DNA of 64,000 bases from Clostridium beijerinckii (lineage in GTDB: Bacteria; Bacillota; Clostridia; Clostridiales; Clostridiaceae), in the NCBI GenBank assembly GCA_003129525.1, contig CP029329.1, forward strand, positions 275,001 through 339,000, given 5' to 3'. Numbering within the stretch: position 1 is the first letter of the stretch; every line of letters starts with the position of its first letter. The notes beneath the pieces are model-generated. The model was not told the origin of the DNA, did no database searches, and saw only the letters and a program-made list of their open reading frames with translations. The translations under genes were made by a program, and so were the position numbers. Shown here piece after piece: positions 8,640 to 17,821 of the stretch.

Positions 8640-9836
8640 TTATATATTAACTAATCCACTTAATTCTAGAGTTTCCTTAAGCCTCTTTTCAAACTTTTCC
8701 TTATCTATTTTTAACTCTTCAAAAACCTTTTCATCAAATCCTATATAATAACTTTCCCCAAGTATATCCCAAGCATATTTTTCCGCAATATGTGCCGCAC
8801 ATACAATTTGTTTATTAATAATATTTTTATTAAAAGGATTATGGCGATAAAGTGATGCCTCAACAATCGGTAAAGGAATATCCCACCATTGTAGAAGGTA
8901 TCCACCTATTTCTTGGTGGTTTGTTCCAAAGGTTTTATTTTCAAGATCAATTATATCGATATGCCGAATTCCAGCTTCATCTAACAGCTCCATATATTTA
9001 TCATGAAAAGAATGTATCATAAAAATAACCCCCACATTGCCCAATAATCCAGCATTCATCTCAGCTTCTGGAATCTTCTTATTCAAAAATTGATTATAGA
9101 CTATACTTATAATTCTATTAGAAATAAATGCATGTTCCCACAACTTCTCTAATCTTTCATTATCCTTAAAATTAAAAGTTAAGCTATCAATAAATGCTGA
9201 TGCAATTACTATGTTTTTTATATTATCTAATCCAAGATACGCTACTGCTCTTTTGATTGAGCCTGTTTTTATTGCATAATATGATGAATTCACAATGTGA
9301 AGTAGTTTTACAACAATAGAATTATCACATTCTATTGCATCAACTATTTTATATATTTCTTCGTCATTTTCCATGACAGCGATAATTTTCTCGTAAGACA
9401 TCTTAATAGTAGGTAATTCTTCTGCATTATTTATAAGCTTAAGAATATTCTTATTATCCTTAAGTACATTTTCTATTTGAAAGACTTTCTCTATAGTCTC
9501 AACAATAACATTATTCTCCCATGGCTTTAAAATATTTAGTTTTGCTATATTTTTTTGCAATGCATCAAACACAATTCTTTCTTCAGCTAACCCACTTAAA
9601 ATTATTCGAACTATATGTGGAAATCTCTTTTTCACTTGACTAAGTAATTCATAACCATTCATTTCAGGCATTTTCATGTCACTGACAATTACATCTACTT
9701 TCTTGTTTTCAAGAATATCTAATGCTTCTATTCCACTATTTGCTGTAATTACATCATATTCCGTATCCATAAAAAGCTTTATAATAGATCTTAATGTTTG
9801 TAATTCATCATCAACGAAAAGAATTGTTTTTAACAT
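8640..9836 (-). CDS. Response regulator with HDOD output domain
   Basis: This is a 398-residue two-domain signalling protein. The receiver domain (1-120) begins TILFVDDELQTL and has the phospho-acceptor Asp in DVIVSDMKMPEMNG (about 51), plus conserved Thr/Ser and Lys (ILKPWEN). The HDOD domain (about 140-340) is a non-catalytic relative of HD phosphohydrolases, with VKLLHIVNSSYYAI, AVAYLGLDNIKN and ETFGTNHQEIGGYLLQWW-type segments. The first ATG (9845) touches the AAGGAG ribosome site, so the ATG at 9836 is preferred. No kinase gene is adjacent, so it is an orphan regulator. HDOD proteins affect motility, c-di-GMP or stress; the role here is unknown. Confidence 0.88.
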   Translation of the reverse strand: MLKTILFVDDELQTLRSIIKLFMDTEYDVITANSGIEALDILENKKVDVIVSDMKMPEMNGYELLSQVKKRFPHIVRIILSGLAEERIVFDALQKNIAKLNILKPWENNVIVETIEKVFQIENVLKDNKNILKLINNAEELPTIKMSYEKIIAVMENDEEIYKIVDAIECDNSIVVKLLHIVNSSYYAIKTGSIKRAVAYLGLDNIKNIVIASAFIDSLTFNFKDNERLEKLWEHAFISNRIISIVYNQFLNKKIPEAEMNAGLLGNVGVIFMIHSFHDKYMELLDEAGIRHIDIIDLENKTFGTNHQEIGGYLLQWWDIPLPIVEASLYRHNPFNKNIINKQIVCAAHIAEKYAWDILGESYYIGFDEKVFEELKIDKEKFEKRLKETLELSGLVNI

Positions 9837-9965
9837 AAAATTCATCTCCTTATGTATGGTATTTAATATCTAGTGCCTTATTTTTCTTATACTGTGTATT
9901 TCTACATTCAATGTTATAATCCTTTATTAAATCATCATACTTATATATGAATTCATTTATATTTA

Positions 9966-10081
9966 TGTACTGTCAAAATGTTTATCTGATGTCTAGCCAC
10001 TGTGACACTCGCACTTCTTTAAGTGGGAGATAACAGTGGCACGACCCTAGACATTGTACCCCCTGAGGGTATAAGTTCAAC
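9966..10081 (+). mobile_element. Solo element resembling an IS200/IS605 right end
   Basis: After ATTTAT the sequence runs to GTCTAG (9991-9996), then a branched hairpin closed by CCACTGT/ACAGTGG, then GCACGACC, a small hairpin TACCC/GGGTA and a terminal TTCAAC (10076-10081). The order of GTCTAG, hairpin, CACGAC and terminal TTCAAC recurs at 47.7 kb. A 3'-terminal hairpin ending in TTCAA(C) is the arrangement of IS200/IS605 right ends, which also encode the TnpB guide-RNA scaffold. No tnpA or tnpB is present. Boundaries and family are inference. Confidence 0.45.
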
Positions 10082-10130
10082 TAAGATTCAGTTGGGGATC
10101 AAACCCTACCTGAATCAAGTTTCACTTGAT

Positions 10131-10178
10131 AAAAATAAGCCTGCAGACCCTCATTTATGATGATTTGCAGACTTATTA
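10131..10178 (-). terminator. Terminator after the L,D-transpeptidase
   Basis: An AATAAG-CTGCA stem pairs with TGCAG-CTTATT around an A-rich loop, and TTTTTAT follows on the minus strand. It lies about 60 bp after the ldt stop codon. A further hairpin (GATTCAG/CTGAATC, 10085-10117) lies beyond it. Confidence 0.7.
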
Positions 10179-10236
10179 ATTGTACATAACTTTTAGTTCT
10201 ATTCAGTAATAGTTTTGCTACCGCTTTCTAATCTAG

Positions 10237-11475
10237 CTAATTATAGCAAATAATATAATCTCCTGAATTAATATTATCATATACTGCCTTGGCCACATAG
10301 TACGGTGCATTTACACATCCATGCGAACCATCTGTCTTATAAATTTCTCCACCAAACTCTGATCTCCAACTAGCATCATGAAGTCCAATTCCCCTATTGA
10401 ATGGCATCCAAAAGCTTACTGGAGCAGCGTAATCCTGACCTTTTAATACAGTATCTTTCTGTTTATAATATAATTTATAAATCCCTGGCGGTGTTGAATG
10501 CCCGGCACTTACATTGCCTGTAACAACATCTCCCTCTACAACAAGATAGCCATCTTTATAATACCATATGTGTTGTTTAGTCATGTCAATTTCCACATAC
10601 GTATTTCCAACGTTTCTAAAATAGCTAGATGCTGATGTTTGAGCATATAGTGGGTTCTTTGTTATAGTTTGTCCATTTTTTATATTCTCAATTAATGCTT
10701 TCGTTTCTTCTGAGCTATCAATTATCCAACTATGATTATTACCATCATAACCACCACTAACTTTTATGTTGGTTCCCAATGATGTATTATAAGCACTTGC
10801 CAAAGTATCTACATAATTTCTTACCTTTGCCTCATCAATTATAACTTGAAAATTCTCATCAACGCCAATCCAATCCTTTATTATAGAACCATCTAGAACT
10901 CGTGTAAGCCCTGCAAAATTATAAGTTATGTTTGAAGATATATATTTATTTAGAGCCTCATTAGCATAAACAACTATTGGAGAATTTGTAACAAACTTAG
11001 GATTTTCATAACAATTTATTGATTCCAAATTTATTATTGTCTCTCCTTTAAGGATTGCCTTTACTACATTATCATACAAAACATCTTTGCTGACTCTATT
11101 TCCATAAATTTCCTTGTTGATTGTATATCGATTATCTTCATATTCAACTTTAGCATTTTGAGATTCAATTATCTTACTATTGTCAAAACAAGATAGCTTA
11201 CTTATGCTTTCTTTTAATAACTTGTCATCATAAGTTATAACTTTGGGCTTTCCTAAGCTATATTTTAACCCAATATCAAGCCCATTAATTTGCTCTTTAA
11301 GTCCTCCTCTTTCTTGTAATGTCAATGTATATGTCTCAGGCGTTATTTCTTTCTCAGTTTTAGCTGAAACACTCATAGTATTAATAAAAAAAACAGCAGA
11401 CATAACAAGTGCGGTAAAAGTCGAAATAATAATACCTCTCATAATTTTATTCGACCTATTTTTTTCTCCTTTCAT
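10237..11475 (-). CDS. L,D-transpeptidase with N-terminal anchor
   Basis: This 412-residue cell-wall enzyme makes 3-3 peptidoglycan cross-links or attaches proteins. Residues about 12-38 are a hydrophobic signal-anchor (IIISTFTALVMSAVFFINT). Residues 50-270 form an extracellular region resembling the peptidoglycan-binding/VanW-like domains of this family. The YkuD catalytic domain occupies about 290-412, with ILHD-like GIGLHDASW and the active-site signature SHGCVNAP, where His and Cys are catalytic. The start at 11475 has a G7 ribosome-binding run (AGGGGGGG) seven bases upstream. It is a stand-alone unit with its own terminator. Confidence 0.9.
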   Translation of the reverse strand: MKGEKNRSNKIMRGIIISTFTALVMSAVFFINTMSVSAKTEKEITPETYTLTLQERGGLKEQINGLDIGLKYSLGKPKVITYDDKLLKESISKLSCFDNSKIIESQNAKVEYEDNRYTINKEIYGNRVSKDVLYDNVVKAILKGETIINLESINCYENPKFVTNSPIVVYANEALNKYISSNITYNFAGLTRVLDGSIIKDWIGVDENFQVIIDEAKVRNYVDTLASAYNTSLGTNIKVSGGYDGNNHSWIIDSSEETKALIENIKNGQTITKNPLYAQTSASSYFRNVGNTYVEIDMTKQHIWYYKDGYLVVEGDVVTGNVSAGHSTPPGIYKLYYKQKDTVLKGQDYAAPVSFWMPFNRGIGLHDASWRSEFGGEIYKTDGSHGCVNAPYYVAKAVYDNINSGDYIICYN

Positions 11476-11906
11476 TAGACCCCCCCTAATTAAAGTTAAT
11501 AGTATTTAATTCTTATTAAATACTATTAAGAAATTATTTTATACCCATTCCTCTATGACTCAAATATTAGTTATTATATATTCCCCCTTGTATAATCCAT
11601 ATGTTTAAATGGAAAATCATTTCAATTATATAAAACCATGACTTCCATTTTGCGCCTTTATATTATACAATATTTACCAGTTAAAAATCAATTGCTATTT
11701 CTGTTTATCTTAAACCTTATTATAATTTTTTATGGTGTCTAGCTCTTCTAAGATCCCCTTTTCTTGAAAATGCTATTGCTTAAAATTACATATGATGGAA
11801 TCTAATATTAATGTTACCATGTCGTGTTTTATATTATAAATTTGACTAAAAGGGCATAGAATTTCTTACTATACCCTTGATATATTCTTTTATTATTAGC
11901 TTTGTT
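11476..11906. other. Non-coding gap
   Basis: No open frame or conserved RNA is recognised. The right part holds the cheV terminator (annotated separately) and the left part must hold the L,D-transpeptidase promoter. Confidence 0.5.
11849..11879 (-). terminator. Terminator after cheV
   Basis: AAGGG-ATAG pairs with CTAT-CCCTT across an eight-base loop, and TTAGT follows on the minus strand. It starts about 28 bp after the cheV stop codon. Confidence 0.65.
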
Positions 11907-12809
11907 CTATATATTTAATAGCTTGTCTATAGTATCAACTAGTTCGTTTATTTCAGGCTTACTTAATTGAGCATCAGCTTTTACAGATTCTCCCTTATGT
12001 CTTAACTCTTCTGTAATTAGTGATGAAAATATTACTACAGGTAATTTGTTTAAAACTAAATCTTCTTTTATTTTTCTTGTAAGTGTAAGTCCATCCATTT
12101 GAGGCATTTCTATATCCGTAATAAGTATTTGTGCATACTTATTAAAATCCTCGCCTTTTTCTTCTGCTAATCCCTTAAAAAAATCTAATGCCTGTTTACC
12201 ATCATCAAAGATTCTTAAATCTTTGAAACCAGCCTTTGTCAGAGTATCTTTTAAAAGTCTTCTAATTAAAGCAGAATCATCAGCTAAAACTAATTTTATA
12301 GCTGACCTATCTTTATATTCTACTTTTACAAGTCTGTCCTCACTTATTCCAGAACTAGGGCAAATATCTGTAACTATTTTTTCAAAATCAAGCATAATTA
12401 GTACCTTACCATCTAAAAGTATATTACCAACAGCTAGTGAATTTTCTGATAAATCGTCAGGTTTTCTTATTTCACTCCATTTAATTCGATGAACTCCTAC
12501 TACATCATCAATATTAAAAGAAACCTTAATTTTATTAAATTCACAGATTATAATTTTATCTTCAACATTTCTAGTTATTTTCTTAGTTATAATGTATTTC
12601 AAATCAACTAAAGTAATGATTTCATCTCTACACAGTATAAGTCCGGCTATTTCTGGCTTAGGATCAGGTAATTTTGTCAACCCATTTTTAGGCATTTGAA
12701 TTACTTCTTTAACTTTTACTACATTAATTGCATAATGATTACCATCGACAATAAACTCAATTACTTCTACTTCTCCAGTTCCTGATTCCAATAATATATT
12801 ATTATTCAT
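11907..12809 (-). CDS. cheV: Chemotaxis coupling protein CheV
   Basis: This is a 300-residue hybrid adaptor linking chemoreceptors to the CheA kinase. Residues about 12-150 are a CheW-like domain (VEFIVDGNHYAINVVKVKEV, then GLILCRDEIITLVDL). Residues about 170-298 are a receiver domain (KLVLADDSALIRRLLKDTL) with the acceptor Asp in ILITDIEMPQMDGL. This domain order and length are those of CheV. The gene is monocistronic here, away from a main che cluster, which is common for cheV. It is relevant to the chemoreceptor gene at 26-28 kb in the same window. Confidence 0.92.
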   Translation of the reverse strand: MNNNILLESGTGEVEVIEFIVDGNHYAINVVKVKEVIQMPKNGLTKLPDPKPEIAGLILCRDEIITLVDLKYIITKKITRNVEDKIIICEFNKIKVSFNIDDVVGVHRIKWSEIRKPDDLSENSLAVGNILLDGKVLIMLDFEKIVTDICPSSGISEDRLVKVEYKDRSAIKLVLADDSALIRRLLKDTLTKAGFKDLRIFDDGKQALDFFKGLAEEKGEDFNKYAQILITDIEMPQMDGLTLTRKIKEDLVLNKLPVVIFSSLITEELRHKGESVKADAQLSKPEINELVDTIDKLLNI

Positions 12810-12954
12810 ACTATCTACCCCTTACTTAAACTTTATTTTTCAGTTAAAACAACTAGCTATTCTATAATTAAAATTAACTCTCTATTTACATTATCGATAA
12901 CATTCTTTATCCCTTTATTATTATATATTATATAATTTGTTTATATTTAATCGG

Positions 12955-13109
12955 TGTTAAAGTTCTTGGTTGTGCTTAGCGCTTTTTTTATATGTGAAAT
13001 GTTCTTAATTGTGCTTCGTACTCTTTTAATAAGTGAAAAGTTCTTAGTTGCACTTCGTGCCTTTTTTATAGGTGAAATGTTCTTGGTTGTGCTTCGCACT
13101 TTTTTTATT
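12955..13109 (-). repeat. Four tandem 39-bp repeats, the first two inside a gene end
   Basis: Units occupy 13071-13109, 13032-13070, 12993-13031 and about 12955-12992. Each contains a small palindrome such as GTGCGAAGCAC. A 39-bp unit equals 13 codons. All four stay in the frame of the upstream ATPase gene and would encode variants of KKSAKHNQEHFTY. Stops (CAA to TAA) now cut units two and three, and the fourth ends in TAA. The C-terminus therefore seems to have lost a longer repeat tail. Confidence 0.85.
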
Positions 13110-14813
13110 GGTGTATATTTTTAGATTTCTATATCTATTATATGATGCCATTATTTCTTGCTTCCTTGGCATAGCTAGACTTCCACTTCCACCTTTTATT
13201 CTTTCCATTGATATTAGACCATTTTTCTCTATTTCACAAATTATATTATCCACCATATCTTCGAAACTTAGCCCTTTATTCATAATATTATCTTCTGCCC
13301 ATTTCATAATTGATCCTATAGAATTTAATTGTTCATTATCTACAATTTGCTCCACAGATCTTAAATTTATATCTTCTTTGTTTATATTTATTGTATCTAA
13401 ACCTATTGTTTTTATTTTAATACCCTTTTCTCCAGCCCTAATAGTTCCAGCTTTAACTACTCTATTAAATGCAATATTTATTTTTAAATTTTTATCATTA
13501 ATTCTTTTTATAATATGACCTTTGCTTAATTCTTTAGCTTCTTTTGTGACGTCTTTAGTCTCATAATTATCCATTTGTATTACACAATCTGCTACATCAA
13601 AAAAATCTCCACAGCTTCCTACTACTATTATTGTTGAAATATCTTTTTGATCATATAAAGGTCTTACTATTTCAATAAATGGTGTGATTGGCTCCTTTTC
13701 TTTAGATACTAATTTTTGCATTAAGTCGTCTCTCATCATGAAATTAGTAGCTGAAGTATCTTCGTCTATTAAAATTACCTTAGAATTACTTTCAATTCCT
13801 TCTATTATATTAGCAGCCTGCGATGTACTTCCACTTGCATTTTCGCTGCAGAATTCTTTAGTATCTTTTCCATTAGGTAAATTACTTATAAATAAAGATA
13901 TATCCGTTTTAGTTATACATCTACTATCTTCCGCCCTCACCTTTAAAGCTGATCCATCTGTTATAACAAATTCTCTACCATCACCTTCAACGTGGTTATA
14001 AACTCCAAGTTCTAAAGCTTTTAATAACGTAGATTTACCATGATATCCTCCACCTACTATTAGAGTTATTCCTTTTTTAATACCCATGCCTTTAATTATT
14101 CCTTTGCTTTGAGTATTAAATTCTACTTCCAATTCCTTTGGTGAAACAAAAACTTTACCATCTTTTAATGCTTTTGTGGATATGCCACTTTCTCTAGGTA
14201 ACATTGATCCATTAGCTACAAATGCAATTAGCCCTCTATTATGTAATTCCATCCTTATATGTTCTTGGTCTTCTACAAGTTTTACTCTACTTATTAATTT
14301 TTCACTATCAATATTTTTATATATTAAAGTTTTCTCTACAATATTAGGTATAACATTATATAAAATCTTCTCTAGTTCTTTTGATAATACGCTTCGTCCT
14401 CTTGCTGGAAATCCAACATAAAGTCTTACTTCTATTTTATTCTCATCTATTATTATTGAAGTTCTCTTTAATATCTCTTGTGAGCATTTACTTATAGCTA
14501 TTAATCCACTCTTCCCAGATCCAAAAACTCTTTCATTACACCTATTTATATTAGAATAAAATTCTCTTGTTAAATAATCTGCCACTGCAATGTTTTTGTT
14601 TTTATTATCAAAAAGTTCCTTTGGGAACTTAGCCACGTTTTGATTTACTATTATTCTAATCCTTGATGGTGATGCAAAAGGATCGCCTTGAACATAATCT
14701 ATGCTAAGAGTATAGTTATCAAAATCATATTCTCCCTCTAAATCCTTATATAATCTATATGTTTTTCCATCAATTCTATCTAAATCTTTTTTTAACACTT
14801 GTGAATTTTTCAT
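13044..14813 (-). CDS. Predicted ABC-class ATPase (COG3044, PF09818)
   Basis: This is a 589-residue soluble ATPase of unknown role. The N-terminal half (1-235) is the family-specific domain. Walker A is GGGYHGKSTLLKALE (about 255-269). There is an ABC-like signature region (ENASGSTSQAANIIEGIE), and Walker B is VILIDEDTSATNFMMRD (about 345-361). Length and motif spacing agree with the COG3044 family found across Firmicutes. The last 20 residues are made of a 13-residue repeat encoded by tandem DNA repeats, and the original tail was longer. It has no membrane segments and no transporter partner. The start at 14813 has a GGGAG ribosome site. Confidence 0.85.
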   Translation of the reverse strand: MKNSQVLKKDLDRIDGKTYRLYKDLEGEYDFDNYTLSIDYVQGDPFASPSRIRIIVNQNVAKFPKELFDNKNKNIAVADYLTREFYSNINRCNERVFGSGKSGLIAISKCSQEILKRTSIIIDENKIEVRLYVGFPARGRSVLSKELEKILYNVIPNIVEKTLIYKNIDSEKLISRVKLVEDQEHIRMELHNRGLIAFVANGSMLPRESGISTKALKDGKVFVSPKELEVEFNTQSKGIIKGMGIKKGITLIVGGGYHGKSTLLKALELGVYNHVEGDGREFVITDGSALKVRAEDSRCITKTDISLFISNLPNGKDTKEFCSENASGSTSQAANIIEGIESNSKVILIDEDTSATNFMMRDDLMQKLVSKEKEPITPFIEIVRPLYDQKDISTIIVVGSCGDFFDVADCVIQMDNYETKDVTKEAKELSKGHIIKRINDKNLKINIAFNRVVKAGTIRAGEKGIKIKTIGLDTININKEDINLRSVEQIVDNEQLNSIGSIMKWAEDNIMNKGLSFEDMVDNIICEIEKNGLISMERIKGGSGSLAMPRKQEIMASYNRYRNLKIYTNKKSAKHNQEHFTYKKGTKCN

Positions 14814-14847
14814 ATAAATCTCCCTTTTTCATTGCTTACAACTTTAA

Positions 14848-14875
14848 AAGATGAGCCTAATATAAAGCTCATCTT
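14848..14875 (-). terminator. Terminator after the KimA-like gene
   Basis: AAGATGAGC pairs with GCTCATCTT around an A/T loop, followed by TTT on the minus strand. It lies between the potassium transporter (upstream in the minus direction) and the ATPase gene. Confidence 0.7.
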
Positions 14876-14924
14876 ACTAAATTCATGTTGTGTATATTTA
14901 TTTACTCATCTGTAAAAATCTATT

Positions 14925-15018
14925 TTAAAATTGTTCTTCAATATTTTTTAATCCTACTTCAGCCTCTTTATGTTTTTGACGGCCTTCTGTTTGTATTCGA
15001 AGTACTTCATCAATGGTC
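14925..15018 (-). pseudogene. Short stop-bounded coding-like stretch
   Basis: Directly after the KimA-like stop codon, a different frame reads IDEVLRIQTEGRQKHK and continues to a TAA at 14925. It has no ATG and overlaps the transporter's last codons. It may be the tail of a lost gene or an old extension of the transporter joined by a frameshift. The parent family is not recognised. Confidence 0.3.
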
Positions 15019-16875
15019 TAATTTAGAAACATCTTCATCTACTAAATGATAAGGAAAAGTAGATACTATTATATTATTGTTCTTCAATAAGGTTTCCCTA
15101 ATAAAGAAACTTGTATGGTTATGTAAAGCCTTACTCCAATGTCCATAAGTAACAAATTGAGGTACAATTACTGTTATTTTTTCATCTTTAGCTTTTGCAT
15201 TTGCAATTAGTTCTATATTCTTTAAAAGAGGAGTAACTACAGCTCTAAATGGAGAGTATTTTGCAACAAGTAGTATATCCGTATCCAGTTCACTCCATCT
15301 CTGTTTTAGCCTTTCCATTGCTTCCATATCTGTTGAAATATTAAGCGCAATAACATTTCCACTTATACTTTGAGCATACTGAAGTGCACCTATAGTTGCC
15401 TTGTTTAAGCTGGCAATTGGAACTATTACAATATGAGTGTACTTTATTTTTAAATCTACACTCTTTAAATTTAGTTGACTAATACTTAATCCACAAGCAA
15501 CTTTATTATAGTGAGTTTTAATTTTTAACTGTACTGCAATTATAATTATAATTAGAATTACAACTATAAATGCACCCTCACTAAATTTCTCTGCTAAAAT
15601 TATTACTGTTGTTAATAAAGTAACCAAAGCACCGAATCCATTAATAATAGCACGTTTTACCCAACCTGTACTTCGTTCTTTTCTCCAATGGTTTACCATA
15701 CCAAATTGACCTAAAGTAAATGATATAAATACTCCTACTGCATATAATGGAATCAATCTATGAGTATCTGCTTTGAATATAATAACTAGAAGACAAGCTA
15801 TAAATGATAAAGCAATAATTCCAAAAGAAAAGCTAAGCCTTTTGCCTCTAATAGTAAATTGTCTAGGAACAAAACCATCCTTTCCTTCTATATACATAAG
15901 CATTGGAAAACCTGTGTATGATGTATTACATGCCATAAGCAAAATTAATGCTGTACTAAATTGTATAATATAATACATTATTCCATTATTGAAAACACCA
16001 AAAGCTATTTGTGAAATAACAGTAGGCCCATTTACAATTGGCACAGCCGTATAAAATATTGCAAGTACTGAAGTACCCCCAAATATGAAAAATATTAAAG
16101 CTGCTAATAATATCATAACTGTCTTTGCATTTTTTTGGCTCGGTTCCTGAAAATTAGGAACTGAATTACTTACTGCCTCTACACCAGTTAATGCAGAACA
16201 ACCAGAAGAAAAGGCTCTTAAAATAAGAAATATTGATAAACCTTCTGTAGCCTTTGTAGGAATAGAATACATAGGCTCTGGATGAATATTTAGTACAAAA
16301 TACTTAAACAAACCATAAAGAATCATGAAAATCATACTAAAAATAAAAATATACGTAGGTATGGCAAAAATTTTTGAAGATTCACTTATACCTCTTAAAT
16401 TTAAAATAGTTAAAACTACAATTATAACTAAAACAAATACAACTTTATATTCTACTAATCCGCTAAATGCAGAAATAATAGCATCTGCCCCTGCACTAGC
16501 ACTAACTGCAACTGTAAGTATGTAACTAATTATTAGTCCTGCACCAGCTGCGAGTCCTGCCTTAGTACCTATATTTTCTTTTGCAACCTTATAAGCTCCT
16601 CCTCCTTGAGGGTATGCTCTAATAATTTGAATATATGAAATTGTTAATATAATTAATAATCCTATAATCATAAATGAAGTCCATGTTAACCATTGATAAG
16701 CCAGCGTGCCTAGAACGATTAAAACAAAAAGAATTTCCTGAGCAGCATACGCCACAGATGATATTGCATCACTAGCCATAATTGCCAGTCCAAAAGGAAT
16801 ATTGTACTTTTCGTGACTACCTTGTTCATTAGCTAACGGTTCTCCTAATAAAACATCTAAAAATTTTGTAAGCAT
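15010..16875 (-). CDS. kimA: KimA-like APC-superfamily potassium importer
   Basis: This is a 621-residue membrane protein. Residues about 25-455 hold twelve hydrophobic helices of the amino acid-polyamine-organocation fold (FGLAIMASDAISSVAYAAQEIL, IIRAYPQGGGAYKVAKENIG). Residues about 475-621 form a soluble alpha/beta domain (THIVIVPIASLNKATIGALQYAQ). That combination and length match KimA (formerly YdaO) of Bacillus subtilis, a proton-coupled high-affinity K+ importer inhibited by c-di-AMP through its soluble domain. Close APC permeases with the same domain exist, so the substrate is inferred. I looked upstream for a ydaO-type c-di-AMP riboswitch and did not recognise one. Confidence 0.78.
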   Translation of the reverse strand: MLTKFLDVLLGEPLANEQGSHEKYNIPFGLAIMASDAISSVAYAAQEILFVLIVLGTLAYQWLTWTSFMIIGLLIILTISYIQIIRAYPQGGGAYKVAKENIGTKAGLAAGAGLIISYILTVAVSASAGADAIISAFSGLVEYKVVFVLVIIVVLTILNLRGISESSKIFAIPTYIFIFSMIFMILYGLFKYFVLNIHPEPMYSIPTKATEGLSIFLILRAFSSGCSALTGVEAVSNSVPNFQEPSQKNAKTVMILLAALIFFIFGGTSVLAIFYTAVPIVNGPTVISQIAFGVFNNGIMYYIIQFSTALILLMACNTSYTGFPMLMYIEGKDGFVPRQFTIRGKRLSFSFGIIALSFIACLLVIIFKADTHRLIPLYAVGVFISFTLGQFGMVNHWRKERSTGWVKRAIINGFGALVTLLTTVIILAEKFSEGAFIVVILIIIIIAVQLKIKTHYNKVACGLSISQLNLKSVDLKIKYTHIVIVPIASLNKATIGALQYAQSISGNVIALNISTDMEAMERLKQRWSELDTDILLVAKYSPFRAVVTPLLKNIELIANAKAKDEKITVIVPQFVTYGHWSKALHNHTSFFIRETLLKNNNIIVSTFPYHLVDEDVSKLDH

Positions 16876-17066
16876 TTATTCATTATCCCCCTATATTATC
16901 ATATAGAAATCATTGTATATTAATAATGCCTTAGAAAGCAATATTGTAATCCTTATTATATTGATGAAAAATGTAGAAATAACATTATGAATACGAATAC
17001 ATTTACTATTATTGCTCATTTTCTATTTTTAATACCTTTTTTTATTACAGTTCTAAATATTCTTCA

Positions 17067-17225
17067 CTATATTAAATAGAGTGTATTATCTGCCGAGAAC
17101 TTTTCACGAAGTCTTAATGAATATAAAAGTTCACTACCAGCAATTATAATGCTAACAGTTTCTACTACCAAACCTTTAGTAAATTTTATCACCAAGTTAT
17201 CGGTGGGTTCAAAAAAATAAAAGGT
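17067..17225 (-). pseudogene. C-terminal gene remnant between kimA and greA
   Basis: The minus strand carries a stop-bounded frame reading EPTDNLVIKFTKGLVVE and TVSIIIAGSELLYSLRLREK, ending in TAG at 17067. It looks like real coding sequence without a start codon. It occupies much of the 423-bp gap 16876-17298 and faces away from greA. The rest of the gap is AT-rich and must hold the divergent promoters. Family not recognised. Confidence 0.35.
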
Positions 17226-17298
17226 ACTTTCCCTTTTATTTTTTTATATATAATATATAATATATATATTATATATTTCCAGGGAGGTTTAGTTTTTT

Positions 17299-17769
17299 AT
17301 GAATAATAAACTAACAGAAGAAAATATTAAAAGTTTAAGAGATGAATTAGAATATAGGATGACAGTAAAAAGAGCTGAAATAGCAAAAGAAAAATTAGTA
17401 GCTGCTGCACATGGCGATAGGTCAGAAAATGCGGAATATAAAGAAGCCTGTGCAAACTATAGAGAAAATGATAATAGAATCCAATATTTGTTAACTATGA
17501 TTTCAACAGCAACTGTAATAGATGATAAGAATGTTGATAAATCAATATTAGGTCTTAATAGTAAAGCTAGAATTAAATTTATAGATGATGAATATGAAGC
17601 TATTGTAACATTAGTAACTACTATGGATTTAGACCCTGAAAATATGCTTATAAGTATAGAATCAGATTTAGGAAAAGCATTATTAGGCAAAAGAATTGGA
17701 GATATAGTTGAAGTTAATGCTCCAGGAGAAAAATATACAATAGAAATATTAGAATTATTAACTCAATAA
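17299..17769 (+). CDS. greA: Transcription elongation factor GreA/GreB family
   Basis: This is a 156-residue factor that stimulates the RNA-cleavage activity of RNA polymerase and rescues backtracked complexes. Residues about 1-75 form the coiled-coil finger. The acidic tip is recognisable in HGDRSENAEYKEA, with the Asp-Glu pair needed for cleavage. Residues 80-156 form the FKBP-like C-terminal domain, ending in the usual GKALLGKRIGDIVEVNAPG. Length equals the GreA norm. The start follows an AGGGAGG site at 11-base spacing, slightly long. It is one of the few plus-strand genes and has its own terminator shared head-on with the antiterminator gene. Confidence 0.92.
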   Translation: MNNKLTEENIKSLRDELEYRMTVKRAEIAKEKLVAAAHGDRSENAEYKEACANYRENDNRIQYLLTMISTATVIDDKNVDKSILGLNSKARIKFIDDEYEAIVTLVTTMDLDPENMLISIESDLGKALLGKRIGDIVEVNAPGEKYTIEILELLTQ

Positions 17770-17773
17770 AATA

Positions 17774-17808
17774 ACCCTCGAAATCAACTTTTTTTGATTT
17801 TCGAGGGT
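17774..17808. terminator. Bidirectional terminator between greA and glcT
   Basis: CCCTCGAAATCAA pairs with TTGATTTTCGAGGG around a T-rich loop, and A/T runs lie on both sides. It lies between two converging genes. Confidence 0.85.
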
Positions 17809-17821
17809 ATATTTTTATTTT

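Noticed and set aside
16876-17298. ydaO-type c-di-AMP riboswitch before the KimA-like gene
   Set aside because: None of the conserved core segments of that riboswitch was found on the minus strand upstream of the gene.
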